From Ailurus styani (lineage: Eukaryota; Chordata; Mammalia; Carnivora; Ailuridae): a stretch of 64,000 nucleotides of DNA. The number at the start of each line of letters is the position of its first letter. Positions within the stretch are counted from its first letter, which is position 1. Of this stretch, positions 34,345 through 46,897 are shown piece after piece. The stretch spans positions 433 to 64,432 of the forward strand of contig LNAC01001238.1 of assembly GCA_002007465.1 (NCBI GenBank), in the 5' to 3' direction. A model generated the notes under the pieces. It saw only the letters and a program-made list of their open reading frames with translations. It ran no database searches and was not told the origin of the DNA. Position numbers and translations under genes: made by a program.

Positions 34345-35035
34345 TCGATATTTACAAGAAACAGGTAAATTGAGAAGAGTGAGATTTTGCTATATACTCA
34401 GTGGCATGTATCAAAACAAAAGGACTGACAGCACTGAGTGTTGGAGAGGATGAGGAAAAATGAGAACCCTCACTGCTCATGGCAGGATAAACAGGAACAA
34501 CTTTGGAAAATTGTTTGGCAGGATCAACTAAAGTGAAATGTGTGTTCACAGTATGAACCCCATGAAAATGTATGCATATGTCCATCAAAAGACATGTATA
34601 AGAATGTTCTCCGAAGCTTTTTTCATAATAGTCCCCAATGGAAAAGGAAACAAAAGCTCATCAACAATAGAATGGATGCATGAATTGTGGTGTTTTCATA
34701 TGGCAGAATACTACAGAGCAATGAAATAGAAGAAATCATTCCCATACATATTTATGTGAATGACTCTCACAAACAGAATATTAACTGTAAGAACGTAGAC
34801 ACGAAAGATCGGTTCTGTCTGATTTCACTTCTCTGAAGTACAACCACAGGCAAATGGAAGCTATGGTGACAGAGGACAGAGAGTTGCTACCTCTTAGAGA
34901 TTATACATTTGGAGACAGTGCAGAGATCCTCTGATTGCCATATATTTTCTATATCGTGGATCTGGATGTACTTCGGTTTCAACCTATCAACCGATGCATT
35001 TAGTACCTGAACACTTTTCCTTTACAGATACCTCA
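34345..35035 (+). mobile_element. Old L1M 3' end
   Basis: 'gagtgttggagaggatgagg', 'catcaaaagacatgtataag', 'gcagaatactacagagcaat' and the downstream 'gattgccatatattttctat' follow the ORF2 end and 3' UTR of an old L1. Many stops. Confidence 0.75.
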
Positions 35036-35123
35036 AAATACCTCAAGAAAAAAAGAAAGAAAACCACTGAAAAATATAAAAACCCTTTATTAAATATTAT
35101 TCTATTTACTTGTTTATGTATAC

Positions 35124-35164
35124 AGAAATACATAATATACATAATATGTATATTATGTATTTCT
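35124..35164. repeat. Perfect 41-bp AT-rich palindrome
   Basis: Arms 35124-35143 and 35145-35164 are exact reverse complements (20 bp each) around one A at 35144. The left arm reads agaaatacataatatacata. Confidence 0.98.
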
Positions 35165-35319
35165 TAAGAGGTTGTTCAGTAGCATTGTTCTGGAATGGCT
35201 TAGGTTTTGCCAATTCTGGTAAACCAACCTCGAAAACAAATCAGTTTCAAGTCTTGTCAGAGAATTCACCCCAAAGAGAGTTGGAAGGAAAGTTGTAGAC
35301 TATCAATTGTGTGCTCTGC

Positions 35320-35445
35320 AGTCACAGAAGGGGAACCAAAGGCACAGAGGGGAAGTCCTTGCAGGAGGCCACCCAGCTGGACAAGAGCTGAATTAGGACT
35401 CAAACTTGGATTCCTTTTAGTTAAAGTTTCTTCCACCATCTGCTG
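35320..35445 (+). mobile_element. Probable MIR/L2-age repeat fragment
   Basis: 'aggcacagaggggaagtcc', 'ggaggccacccagctggaca' and 'gaattaggactcaaacttgg' match the common old-repeat order of 'gaggcacagagaggttaag...ggtcacacagctag...gattcgaaccc'. Confidence 0.55.
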
Positions 35446-38400
35446 TTTCAGTTTTTCCTCACACAGCCTTTGAAGTGGGTGTGGCAGATTCAACAACCAC
35501 TGAGTAAGTAAGACCACTCAGCCATGTGGGCAGGCTTCAGCCCTGTAGGCCGTGAGGCTGATCTCAGTCCGTCCACAGCACTTACCTCTTCTCCTTTTCT
35601 GCTTGCCTCCAGGAATTCACTTTTTTCCTACCATTTTTCAAAGCCGCTTCCACCTGTGCCAACACTCCATGTACCTCTTACCTGTGACCACCTCCAGAGG
35701 AGTTAATGGTCTGCTCAGTGCCTTCTATCCTTGGCCTTTTAAAACATGCTTAGGTCCTTAATATATCAATGGTTTTATCACACTTATGGAGGGGGCAGAA
35801 AAAAATAGGGAAAAAATAGAGGAAACAAATCAGGTTCTAAACGCTCACTGAATATTTTCTGACAGAGCCTCAGCCACACTTCTCAGAATACGTGCAAATG
35901 CAGAAGATACAATCCATGGGAGTGAAAAGGAAATCAGTTATATTGGAATAATTACCAATATATTAAAAGAAATATATTTTGTAAGACAATACATGAGCTT
36001 CTTTTTTAAGGCCAAGATCTAGTGGCAGGTCTAAAAACTACAATTATATAGAGCCCAAATAGTATTTGACTTATCTGCCATTATTGTAATCTGATATGAA
36101 AATATGTATGATTTATGTTGGTGAAGATACCATAGATGCTGCTAATATTACTATGCATGGGTTTTTGTCTTTTGTTTTCTTTGTTGTCTATCTTCTTAAT
36201 GAAAGGAAATGTTAACCTTCTCTAAAAATAGAGGGATTTTTTTTTTAATTCAAGTTCGCTTACCTAAGAACCTTATTCTAATCACTGGCTCTAGAAGTTA
36301 GGTCCTATATATAGACAAAATTGCCTGAAATGGGAACACTGGAGAAAGGCCAGGAATGGGGAAATAGTATCAGCACCAGCAATAATAATAAAAGCCCGTG
36401 TCTAAGGCAGGGGCTGGATGTTTTTCCCAGAACCTCAGCCATGCACTCTGGAAACCTTATATCATCTTTTCAAGAAGTCATTGGGAAAGGGGTTGCACAT
36501 AAGCAGGCAGGGAAATTGTATAATATAGAGGTGGGAGAACAGTATGTTAGTAAGTTGGTGTAAAAAACGTTAAGAGGATGACTTCTTTGTTTTCAAGGAC
36601 CTTGCAGTTGGAAGGGAAAAAAAGATTAACCATCAGAGGAAAGTACCAAGCCATTAAGTACCAAATGACAGAGTTTGTGCTACCCTGTGAAATAATTTGA
36701 AATATGCATTTTAATAAACTCTTAGGAAAAAAGTACATTAGATTTTGTAATATGTCTACAGATTTTAAAATTTTGCTAGGCTCTATTTTTCTCCTGTAAG
36801 TTTTTTAGCACTGCTTGTAAAGCTCCAAATTCTTTGAAGAAGGACATCTTTGCCCCTGGCACTCCCAGTCTCTTGTGATTTGTTGCTTTTTCTCCAAGAC
36901 ACTTTCAGTTTTCTAAGGCAGGGCAAACACTTATTTATTTGAGCTGGCTTTTCATAATTACTCAGGCTACTAATTTTATCATGCCAAATAGTATCTTGGA
37001 AACCTTGTGTGAAGGGCATGATGGAAGGGAGCTTTGATTGATTGGTTGCTTCTCGTTTTGCAAAATTTTCCATGATGCAATTCAATTAAACTTTAATTGA
37101 GGATAATAATAGATAAGAGTTTTATATATGGATTATATTTTCATTAATTTTAAGTAGGATTTTAGTGAAAGCAAAAATAAGGTGGATAAAAATATCTGCT
37201 TGTCAATTTTTTACTGACATTAATATTTTGGTTCTGTGGTATTTTAAAATTAAAAAATGCAGTTGGTTTTTTAGTATATGCATTGAGATTAAAACTTCCA
37301 ATTTTTTTTCTTGAAAAGTGATCATTTTGGCTATATTCTATACCCTATCCTAGAGATGTAGTTTATTTAAAAAAGAAGGTATCATTGCAGAGATGTAGAA
37401 TGTGATTTTTAAAGCAACTTTTATCTTTCTTTCTCCGATCCATTATCAGATATGAATGGAAATGCCCACTAGAGGTCTCTCCACTCCGAATTATTTTTGA
37501 TTCTTGAAATGAGATTGTACTTATTAAATTTTCAATCCCTTGCCTGTTTATGATAGCTGGTGAAAATTTGCTGCGTTTGACATGATAGCTAGCTATGACC
37601 TTAACAGAGGAGAGTGGCACAGACATCCAAACCGTTACGCCTATGAGTCTATTTTATTTACACACAAGAATGTTAGTTTCACCCCCTTGCTCTATAGAGT
37701 TGATTTGACAAGTCTTCATGCTCCTGAGTGAGGATGGAAAACATGAAAGCCCTTTAACGATAGTGACCACATGCTGGCATGTTCTTTGCAGCTTGCAGAA
37801 AACTCTGGTAGCCTATCAACTGGAAATAATTATTATGATAGGCAATTTTCAGCCCTTCTCTTATCAAATCACAGAAAATATATAAAGATTTTAATTCAAA
37901 GGGATAATTTTCATGTGCAGACTCTAGAGACAACTTCCTGATCTTCTGATACATTTACTTTATTCATTATGTCAAATAAATTTCAGGAAGCTTGTCTTGT
38001 GTGCAGTGTGCATATAGAGACTTGTTACAGTGCGTAATTTTAACATAATGAGGCGTGTGTGTGTGTGTGTGTGTGTGTTTAGATAAAACAATTCTAAGAT
38101 TGCTCCCAGCAAACATTTACAAATTGTCCTTTAGTATATGAGTCATAAAACATGAAATTAAAATGCCAGCAAGGTTTAGGAACCACGTAACCCTCTCAAT
38201 AGATTTTAATCTCACACCCTGGTTCAAGAAAAGATAGGTTGTAACCAATGGACAAACTGTTTGATTAGAAAAGTCAGAATTTAGGATGAGCTATGGTCAC
38301 CCAATTTGTGAACTAATCCCTGGAAGTTAGATTAGTTCTCTGATGTGGGCCAAAGAAACCTGCAGGCCAAATAAAGGGGAAAAAAGGATCATCTTCAAAG

Positions 38401-38893
38401 TGGAATGATCCAAGAGACCGAATTCACATGTGACTAAGGGAAGAGAAAATAGCAACTAAATCCACTGCTTTTCACTAATGACTATTTTTCTTTTCAAAAG
38501 CAAAGTCTACAGATTGCAGAGATATAAGCAGGACTGCATGTAAGAAGCCATTACAGTATTTATCCAAAGTAAATACAATAATAAGCAATGGAAAGGGATT
38601 GCTTTGTTCCTGAATCAGCTTGCATTAATGATTAAAATCTGAGGACAAAATAATCTCAAGGTATCAGCTGTCTAAGTTGGAGGAATCCTAAACCTCTATT
38701 GTTTTGCTGTTAAATTTTTACATCAATAAACAACAGTCCAGTGAAAATCTCCACTTGGATTCCAAGATGAGACTGGAGTGGGGATAAATATTGAAACTTG
38801 GGTGACCCTCTCTAAGGCAAAGGATCCCACCTCCTCATAAAGCGGAGAGCAATAGTCAAAGACAGCATGCTTTTTTAGTAATACTACACTGCC
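35446..38893. other. 3.4-kb unique block
   Basis: No repeat family apart from a GT microsatellite. The longest frame (36783-37085, minus, 100 codons) has no recognisable motif. No CpG island or tRNA was seen. Confidence 0.5.
38054..38078. repeat. (GT)n microsatellite
   Basis: About 12 uninterrupted GT units. Confidence 0.97.
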
Positions 38894-39138
38894 TATAGAT
38901 AACTTTTTATTTTTATTTTTATTTATTTATTTATTTTTTAAAGATTTTATTTATTCATTTGACACAGAGAGAGAGACCACAAATAGGCAGAGAGAGAGGA
39001 GAGAGGAGGAAGCAGGCTCCCTGCCGAGCAGAGAGCCCGATGTGGGCCTCGATCCCAGGACCCTGGGATCATGACCTGAGCCGAAGGCAGCGGCTTTAAC
39101 CCACTGAGCCACCCAGGCGCCCTATAGATAACTTTTTA
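38894..39138 (-). mobile_element. Young mustelid-type CAN SINE, minus, perfect 16-bp TSD
   Basis: Body about 38910-39122 with an expanded (ATTT)n tail at 38910-38937. tatagataacttttta is exact at 38894-38909 and 39123-39138. Among the most recent insertions in the window. Confidence 0.97.
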
Positions 39139-39189
39139 ACAGTCATAGTTTATGGAAATGATGTGTGCTACATCAGTTCAATGAAATGC

Positions 39190-39440
39190 CTGGAAGCCTA
39201 TGCAAAGATGTTCATAGCAGTCTTGTGTATAATCACAGAAAATGAGAACAAATCTTTTATTCAACAACAGGGGATTGGTTAGTGAAACATCCAGGTAGAA
39301 TTTAATATGATTATGTGTGACAAGATTTGTTAAAAAGGAAGAGCTTTTGTAATCAATTAATAAGTGGAAAAGCTGGGTACAGTTATGGTTTTCAAGTATT
39401 TTAACCAAGAATAAGAAAATAATTTTATATTATGATCCCT
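39190..39440 (+). mobile_element. Old L1M 3'-end fragment
   Basis: 'caaagatgttcatagcagtc', 'ttattcaacaacaggggatt' and 'ttggttagtgaaacatcc' match the L1M ORF2 end in order. Confidence 0.6.
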
Positions 39441-39701
39441 GGTACATTTACACATATACCCCCTCCCCACACATATACACATAATAATAATCACCCTGAG
39501 TCTACACTATTTACTCAGTTTCTTTATATTCTATTTAAATCAATTATTTTAATGCTGGTTGTTACCCACTAAATAGATTTTCTGACACACTAATTGGTCT
39601 TAACTCAGTTTGAAAATCCTCAAGACTAAGAATAACCATTGTATGAAACCAATTTTTAAATACATAAATTTTCATGGGAAAAAAATTCATGGGAAACTTT
39701 T

Positions 39702-39895
39702 TAAAAAGATTTCTTTGAGAGCAAGAGCACACACAAGCTGGGGGAGGGGCAGAGGGAGAGGGAGAAAGAGAATCTCAAGCAGACTGTCCCCTGAGCAGGG
39801 AGCCTGATGTGCGGCTCAATCCCAGGATCCTGAGATCATGACCTGAACTGAAATCAAGAGTTGGCCCCTTAACTGACTGAGCCACCCAGGTGCCC
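39702..39895 (-). mobile_element. CAN SINE, minus
   Basis: Body of the older type. Flanks tgggaaactttt and tggaaaatttt look like a degraded TSD. A short tandem ttcatgggaa duplication precedes it (39671-39694). Confidence 0.9.
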
Positions 39896-40197
39896 TGGAA
39901 AATTTTACATACGTAAATGTTCACAAATATCACACATTGAAACAGTAATAGTTTTCTCTGAGTGATGAGGTATCTGATTTTTCTTTTTCCTTTTTACCTT
40001 TATTGGCTTATCGTCCTTCAGGAAATATTTCTTTAGTAATTGAAAAAACATTGCATCTCATCCAAGAAATGTTTGACTCTTTCAAATTATCTCAATGTCC
40101 AACTGTGTCCTCCTCTATTGCTAGGTTTAGCCAGTGTTCATCTGCCAGAAGCAACAGAGACATCCCTAGTCTCTTATTTTCCAACTCAGAGTACCTC

Positions 40198-40279
40198 AGA
40201 AAAGAGGAAAGAAAAGAAAGGAAGAAAAGAAGGAAGGATGGATCAAAGAAAAGAAGTAAGAGAGGAAAGGAGGGAGGAA
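40198..40279 (+). repeat. Polypurine (GAAA/GGAA) tract
   Basis: About 80 nt almost wholly A/G on the plus strand. Confidence 0.95.
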
Positions 40280-41176
40280 TAATTCTCATATAGCTACTAT
40301 AATTTTTATTTGATTTACCTAAGGTATTTGTGTGTCTATGTGTCTACAAATGTGTATGTGTAGATTTTGGGCTCAGAGCTTATTTTTATGTTTGCCAAGG
40401 GGCTGACACTGAATAACAAAAACCCTGTTTGAGGCATTCATTTCATTAGTCCTGTCAATTTGAGAAATTCACATTCACATCCTGCCTTAGTTTCCCTGTT
40501 TGTGAAATGAAGTTGCTGTGCCAAGATTTCACTTCTAAGTAAGTCTAAGCTATTCTCGCCCAGGAGGAATCACCTGGTCAACTGATGCTTCACTTGAAGG
40601 TATATGCATTTTTGGATTATTGATAACTCAAAATCCATACTTCTTGACCTATGCTGAATTCCCACACAGGGAGAACACTGCAAACTTGCTGAGCTATATG
40701 TTAGATTTAGCTCTGGGGCTAAATCAAATCGGATCAAATGCCCCCCTTTTATGAGAAATATTTGTAACATCCCATTCATTCTTTTGAGCTGCTTGACTAC
40801 TTGAAGTTATAAATCCATGGAATTAAAGGAAAGGCTACCGACATGTGGATGACAAGGCCACTCTGCTGCCATCGGTATGTATTTATTTAAACAGTCTGTA
40901 TCTTCTATGGATATTGGTTCATCTGGTTTTTAATGCTAAAGTTCATGAGTTATATTTAATAGAAGGTCATGTAAAGAGCTTTGATAAGCTCTATTTACAG
41001 TCTTTGAAATGTTAAAGATCCTTCCAGAGACCCAATTTCAATTTGAAGAAGTCACTACTGACAGTGATATTAAGTCTTCTGGGAAGACTTAAAGATTCTT
41101 TCTGGGAGTAGATTATAAGGACTCCCATCTGGGCATGATTCATAGACATTTCTGAGTGCATAGACCAGTGATTAAG
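40280..41176. other. Unique sequence, no gene seen
   Basis: A weak MIR-like patch (cctgccttagtttccctgtttgtgaaatg) lies at about 40481-40510. Otherwise unassigned. Confidence 0.45.
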
Positions 41177-41426
41177 AAATGGCAGCATGTGCTAGGCCAC
41201 CTGAGTGGCTCAGATGGTTAAGTGTCCGACTCTATTTTTGGCTCAGGCATGATCTCAGGGTGATTAGAGAGAGTCCCGCATGGGACTCCGCACGCAGTGC
41301 TGAGTCTGCTTGAGATTCTCTCCCTCTCCCTCTGCTCCTCCCACTGCTTGTGTGCTCTCACATGCATGTTCCATCTTAAATAAATAAATAAATAAAATCT
41401 TAAAAAGAAAAGAAATAAATGGCAGC
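41177..41426 (+). mobile_element. Older CAN SINE, plus
   Basis: Body about 41191-41409 with (AAAT)n tail. aaatggcagc is exact at 41177-41186 and 41417-41426. The flanking text ('ctgcgggccacatctacccgc') suggests the target was an old hAT-like repeat. Confidence 0.93.
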
Positions 41427-41558
41427 CTGCGGGCCACATCTACCCGCAATGGCCTTTGGCCTTTGGATGCTAAAATAATTTTTACAAATTAGTTACAGAC
41501 ACTAAAAATGAGAGATTCCATAGCATAGGATGGATCTGTTTTTCAAGTTCTCTTTAAG

Positions 41559-41788
41559 AATTTTAAGGTCTGAGGACGCCTGGGTGGCTCAGTTGGGTAA
41601 GCAGCTGCCTTCAGCTCAGGTCATGATCCCAGGGTCCTGGGACTGAGTCCCGCATTGGGCTCCTTGGCAGCAGGGAGCCTGCTTCTCCCTCTGCCTCTGC
41701 CTACCACTCTGCCAGCTTGTGCTCTCTCCCTCTCTCTCTGACAAATGAGTAAATAAAATCTTAAAAAAAATAATAATTTTAACATCTG
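41559..41788 (+). mobile_element. CAN SINE, plus
   Basis: Body about 41573-41770 (gacgcctgggtggctcagtt head). TSD aattttaaggtctg and aattttaacatctg, 12 of 14. Confidence 0.94.
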
Positions 41789-42164
41789 TCTACTCTGGGC
41801 CCACATTCCTGCCAACCACCCCCGTGGAGGGAGTAATGATTGCACTTTATTGTGGGTGTGAGCTTGGCAGTTAAGCACGATGTAAGGTGCACCCGATCAT
41901 TCATTCAGGAGACCTGCCTAGCCCATCCCTTTATAAGCAAATATAATGTCACCACGAGTTAAAAAAAAATTATTATGTGATTAATTAGAAAATAAATAAA
42001 AGTAGAAATTAACCAAAAAGAAACCATAGATAGTTCATGCAACTTCTTTCTCTAAACACACTTGTTTTCTATGTGAATTTTCAAGCTTCATTGGCTTTGT
42101 TTTTTTTACACTTACATCCATTCACCTTTCCCCTTATGCTTCCTGCCTCTGGGAGCTATTTTTG

Positions 42165-42275
42165 TAAAATGCAGATAATAATGCCTGCTTGGCCTACCTT
42201 TCTGGATTATTGTGAAGATCCATGTGTAAAAGTGCTATATAAATGCAAAGTATTATTATATCCATTATTATCCAC
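42165..42275 (+). mobile_element. MIR fragment
   Basis: 'aaaatgcagataataatgcc', 'ggattattgtgaagatccat' and 'aaagtgctatataaatgc' match the second half of MIR in order. Confidence 0.7.
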
Positions 42276-42824
42276 GCTCAGGCACTGGTGGGTTCTTAGA
42301 GGCCCCACTGCTCTGGCTGGCTTGAGGTCTGATGTCTCAGCAGTAATAGGTAAAACCCATTAGAAGCCTTTAAATTCGTTTACTGGTCTGTACTTGGCTC
42401 TTTCATACCGGTGTTGAGGCAGCAAGATCTTTTTCTCTGTCAGCTCAGCACTTAAACCAATGGGGGAAAAAAAATAAAAATGCTCCTCTGTCCCTGTTAC
42501 AAGAACCTAGGATGAAAACCTACTTGCACTTTGTCTCACCTAGCTGCAGGTCCGTTCAAGTTCAGCTCGGCTCCACCCCTGCACGCAGAGGGAGAGCAGC
42601 AGCCTCGGGAGGTTTGTGTCCCTGTTGGTCTGTTTCTCCAGAAAACAGTCTACAGTTGTGCTGTCTACTGTTTGAAGCCGCACACCATGTTGTAAAATGT
42701 TCAGATTGTCTGATGTCAAAAAGCAGATGCAAAGCAATCTGTCAAGAGAGGACCTACAGCTCTAACCATTTCAGCCAGGTTTGTCCTCGACAGGATTCAG
42801 ACTCTATACTTCTGCACCGTGGGA
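42276..42824. other. Unique sequence, no supported gene
   Basis: A 118-codon plus frame (42512-42868) is the longest that starts outside a recognised repeat, but it has no motif or signal and its end runs into L2 sequence. Confidence 0.5.
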
Positions 42825-42955
42825 CACACTACAAGGGCAGGGTGTTTTATCTGTATTTGTTTAACTGATATAATTCCCAGTGCCCAGGATGGTGGCTGGC
42901 ATAGAGCAGGCCCTCAGTAATTTCCCATGTTGTGGCTGAATGAATAAATGATACC
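42825..42955 (+). mobile_element. L2 3'-end fragment
   Basis: 'caagggcagggtgttttatc', 'cccagtgcccaggatggtgg' and 'tgaatgaataaatg' match the L2 terminus. Confidence 0.75.
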
Positions 42956-42959
42956 ATCC

Positions 42960-44030
42960 AATAAGTATCTACAACTTAACTTTTCCAGGAGAAACTGCTG
43001 ATTCCCATCTCCTGACTCCAAACCTGGTTGTCTTCTTACTTTTTCAATCTTTGCAAATGGCACCACCACCCAGCCAGGCTACTCAGTTGTTCTGATTCTT
43101 CTCTTTCCCTTACTCCCAACTTCTAGTCCATCAGGACTCAACTCTAGTAGAGTCCTTTGGCTCTACTTGTGTAATGTGGCCTGACTCTGTCCCCTGCTCA
43201 CCACCATCACTGCAACCTTGGTGTCAGGAACTCTCGTCTCTTCATGGGCTACTCCAGCAGCAACCTCTTCCAGCGTCCTGCCTCCACTCTTGTTTACCAT
43301 AACCCAGTTTCCTCACAATAGCCAAAGGGAACTTTTTTATGATTTAAATAGAGTCCTATTACTTGCTGCTAAGAATTCTCCAGTGGCTTCTCATGGTGCC
43401 TAGACAAAAATGCAAACTCCTCCTTGTGGTCTATAAGACAAGACCTGTGGTTCGCAAAACCTGGGAGCATAATAGAATCTCCCAGAAAGATTTAAAATAT
43501 GTGAATCTTGAGCCCACACATTAGACAGTGAATCAGTATCTCTAGAGATGAGTCTCCACAGAGGGGACTTTGACCATTCTCCCATTTTTTGTCTTCCATG
43601 TCTTGTCCCTTTCACACACAACACTGTAGGCACACAAGATTCTTTTCTCTCTGCAGAGATCATCAAGTTCTTGCCAGGCTCAGGACTTTTGCTTTGGTTC
43701 TATCTTCTGTCTGGAATGTCCCTCTTCTTTTCGTGGCTGCCTCTTCTCCGCATTCAGGGGTCATATCAAATATGTCCTCCTTAGTGGACCTTCCTCTGAC
43801 CTTCCTCACTAACATGCAACAACCTCTGTCCTTAGGCATTTTCTGACCATAACTCTGTGGTATTTTCTTTCCAGCACTTGGCATCACCTGAAGTACTCTC
43901 ATCTACTCATGAGTTTATAAATCTGTCCCAATAGAAAGTAAAATCCATGAATGCAGGGACATTGCCTGTCTTCCTTCCTGGAGCATCTCCAGATATGCTC
44001 CATAACTACTTGTGGAATGCTAACAATAAA
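42960..44030 (+). mobile_element. L2 3' relic, split by a MER5A-type element
   Basis: 'ccatctcctgactccaaacc', 'aattctccagtggcttctca', 'tctgtctggaatgtccctct', 'gaccttcctctgaccttcct' and 'aaatccatgaatgcagggac' give the canonical L2 order. It encodes nothing intact. Confidence 0.85.
43445..43553 (+). mobile_element. MER5A-type (hAT-Charlie) fragment in L2
   Basis: 'tggttcgcaaaacctgggag', 'cataatagaatctcccagaa' and 'agtgaatcagtatctctaga' match MER5A order. Confidence 0.7.
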
Positions 44031-44330
44031 TACTTCGGTCTTTGTGGACCACGCAACCTCTGTCACAGCTATTCACCTCTGCCACTGTCGTAGAAAAGTA
44101 GTCAAGGATGGGATATGACAAATGGGCATGGCTGTGTTCTAATAAAATTTCATTTATGGAATAACTTTGAGTTTTACATAATTTTTGCATGCCACAAAAT
44201 ATTATTTGTCTTATGATTTTTTTAACCATCTAAAATTGTAAACACCATTATTAGCTCATGGACACACACACAAAAAGATGTGGCAGGCTGGATTTGGCCC
44301 ATGGGCTGTAATTTGCCAACCCCCTAATTA
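44030..44330 (-). mobile_element. hAT-like nonautonomous element, near full length
   Basis: Plus-strand text 'gggcatggctgtgttctaat', 'aaaatattatttgtcttatg', 'gctggatttggcccatgggc' and 'gtaatttgccaacccc' spans the 'caggggtcggcaaac' element including its rarer middle section. Orientation is opposite to the copy at 57673. Confidence 0.75.
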
Positions 44331-45094
44331 AGAGCATTTGTATTTCTCTCTTGGTTTGAAAGGCCAGAATTTCTTTGAGAAGTACAAAGAGGATTCCTAA
44401 AACACTGTTAGCAGTGTTATCACACTATTTCTGCCTAGGGATGTCTGCAGGTCTCAAACCAATTCAGAAAACATTTCCCAAGTATATATTAGGTTAAACA
44501 GAACTGATTAAGTGGCAGGCCAGGGGGCAGCTACCCAAGGTACCAATCTACGACTGAAGCTAAAATATCACTCAAATAAATCTGAAACAGCACACCTCTG
44601 AACTTAGTTTTCTACAGTCTATTTACATAAATGGAAAAATATAAATTCCCGAAAGTGAAGAACACAGCCATGAATGAATAGTAATTTAAAATAATTCATG
44701 CTTATCCTATCCTTACTAAATATATATCGAGAAAACATTGAAATCATTTTAAAATGTAAATATTTAAATATTTTAGGGTTTGAAAATTATTTTTTTCTGT
44801 TTCTGGATCCCATGTAATCAACTGACCCTAAACTGTAGACATTGTTTTCAAGGTGCTTATTCTGGCTTTCACCTGGTTAAATATTAATTGTACACTTTAA
44901 CTGCAGCCCAAAGACCACTATTTCTGGAGATATTACTTGAACTTGCTGATATATTAACTGGTTGCCCTTGGTTTGCAGAGTTTCCTCTTCTTTGTATATA
45001 CATACATGTTTATTTTAAAATAACAAATATATTCTTTACATATATAATGGATATATTTATTTATGTACTTGCATATTTAATTAATGCTTCTTTC
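44331..45094. other. Unique sequence, no gene seen
   Basis: Nothing recognised. Confidence 0.45.
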
Positions 45095-45185
45095 TCTCAT
45101 GAGACTGCCAAGCCCTTAAGGTATGTTTTATGAACCACGATGAATGTTCTGCCTGCATGCAGTTGGTAGTCAATAAATAATTATT
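45095..45185 (+). mobile_element. L2 3'-end fragment
   Basis: 'tgagactgccaagcccttaa', 'tagtcaataaataattattc' follow the L2 end in degenerate form. Confidence 0.5.
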
Positions 45186-46794
45186 CAATCAAAGAACAAG
45201 AAACTGACTAAAGATGGTGAACCTTGAACGAAAGCAAATTTTTGCGTTAACAGCTCTGATGACATTCCCTTCCATTCTCTCCATAACTTTTTATAATTCA
45301 TTTTGTACTCATTTATTATAAATATGATAATCATATTTCTGAGATTCAACAGTCCACCTTTGGGTGAATGGAGAATAGAGAGGGGGGTGGAGATGAAGGC
45401 ACCCCTAGAGTGAAAATTCATTAGACACAGAGGGTAGGCTTTCGAACCACAGCATACATTTTAAAGTTCACATGCTGGTTACTGGAGGAGAAAAAAAAAA
45501 TCAACCACATGTATTTAAAAGCATAAGGAAGCACAAAGCAAAGTCTTCTTTCAAAACCATAGGAAGCTTGTTTTCAATTCGGATTCTAAAAGATGACAGC
45601 CATGTCTCCCCTTCATTATGATCCTCATTGCTGCCCTTACAATTAGGTCCTTGGATGCATGCTGGCTCTCAGACACAAAATCAAAAGCTTATGGTACAAA
45701 TATATTTCCAGACACCCTGCATATGTTTTCTGTTCCTCTAGCAAGGGGCAGATTGAGTGGGTTCACTCACTCAGTTAATTGTTCTGGGTCAGGATGTCTC
45801 CTTGTCCACATGACTGGTATTTTAGCAAGGGCAAGGAAGAAAAACTTGTACATTAACAAGAATATTTAGACACTGAAAATTTGTGAATCAGATGGGAATA
45901 TATTTCCTACCAAAAGATACACAGTCCAAATATAGGTTATTACCCATGCAATCCACAGCATCCAGGCTACAAATATTAGATTCCTTTGAGTTGTAGAATT
46001 GATGGTGGTGAAAAATAACATAAATATAATGCACTAATACGAAGAGATACAGATTTTGGAGGAACCATTCAAAGAATGTAAGTTCAGAGCAGAGCAAGTG
46101 AATAATACTCTCTAGCAAAAGCATAATGTAAAGTCAAGAGTTATAGTCCTCTCAGCATTATCTAAACTCACAATTGACTGAAATAAATTTTAAAAGAATC
46201 ACGTGGTCATATTTATCTGAGGATTCAATATCGTGATCCCCATAGTTATAAGGCTGTAAACTGAACATTGCAATAAGACAACATGCTTACTTCCTGATTA
46301 TATAAATTTCATCTTCATTAAAATATTCCTCCCACTTAACACTAGTTTATGTCTTCACTGACGCTTCTAAACACTGACCCAAACTAAACACAGTACAAAG
46401 CAATTTTAAGGTGCAACTGCAAACCTTGCAACAAATGCAGGATTTCGTGAAGTTAAGAAAGTGATACTGAAAAATTTCTTTAAACCTCTAGTGATTTATA
46501 AATAACACTGGTAGAGCAGTTAATGATTACACAGGTAATCATTGTCAGGGATGATGCCACAGTTATCATTTCAAAAGAAAAGGATTTATACATAAAAAGA
46601 TCCAGAGAGGCCCTTGGGAAAACTCAAGGAAAAAACTTGAATATTTTTCAAAATTATGATATGCTATTTTATTTTCTGTGAAAATCAAAAGTGAAGAATG
46701 TTCTTTTACACCGTCAGAAAAATTTTCTCACAAAAAATGACCTAGGAAAAAATAATTATAAATCAGATCTTGCCTGTTCTAGGTAACGGTTTTT
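45186..46794. other. 1.6-kb unique block
   Basis: AT-rich sequence; no repeat, RNA gene or coding signal. Confidence 0.5.
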
Positions 46795-46897
46795 AGTTTC
46801 ACCAACATTTTACAAAATAAAATACATAAAATATAAAATAAATATTTACATTTAAAATAAAAAATATAAACATAGAATACATATTTTAAAAATAAAG
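46795..46897. repeat. AT-rich low-complexity sequence
   Basis: Repeated aaaata/ataaa motifs with almost no G or C. Confidence 0.85.

Noticed and set aside
36783..37085. 100-codon minus ORF in a unique block
   Set aside because: Length is within chance for 64 kb and no family signal or splice context was seen.
42512..42868. 118-codon plus ORF starting outside recognised repeats
   Set aside because: No motif or signal peptide, cysteine-rich by composition only, and its end enters an L2 3' fragment.
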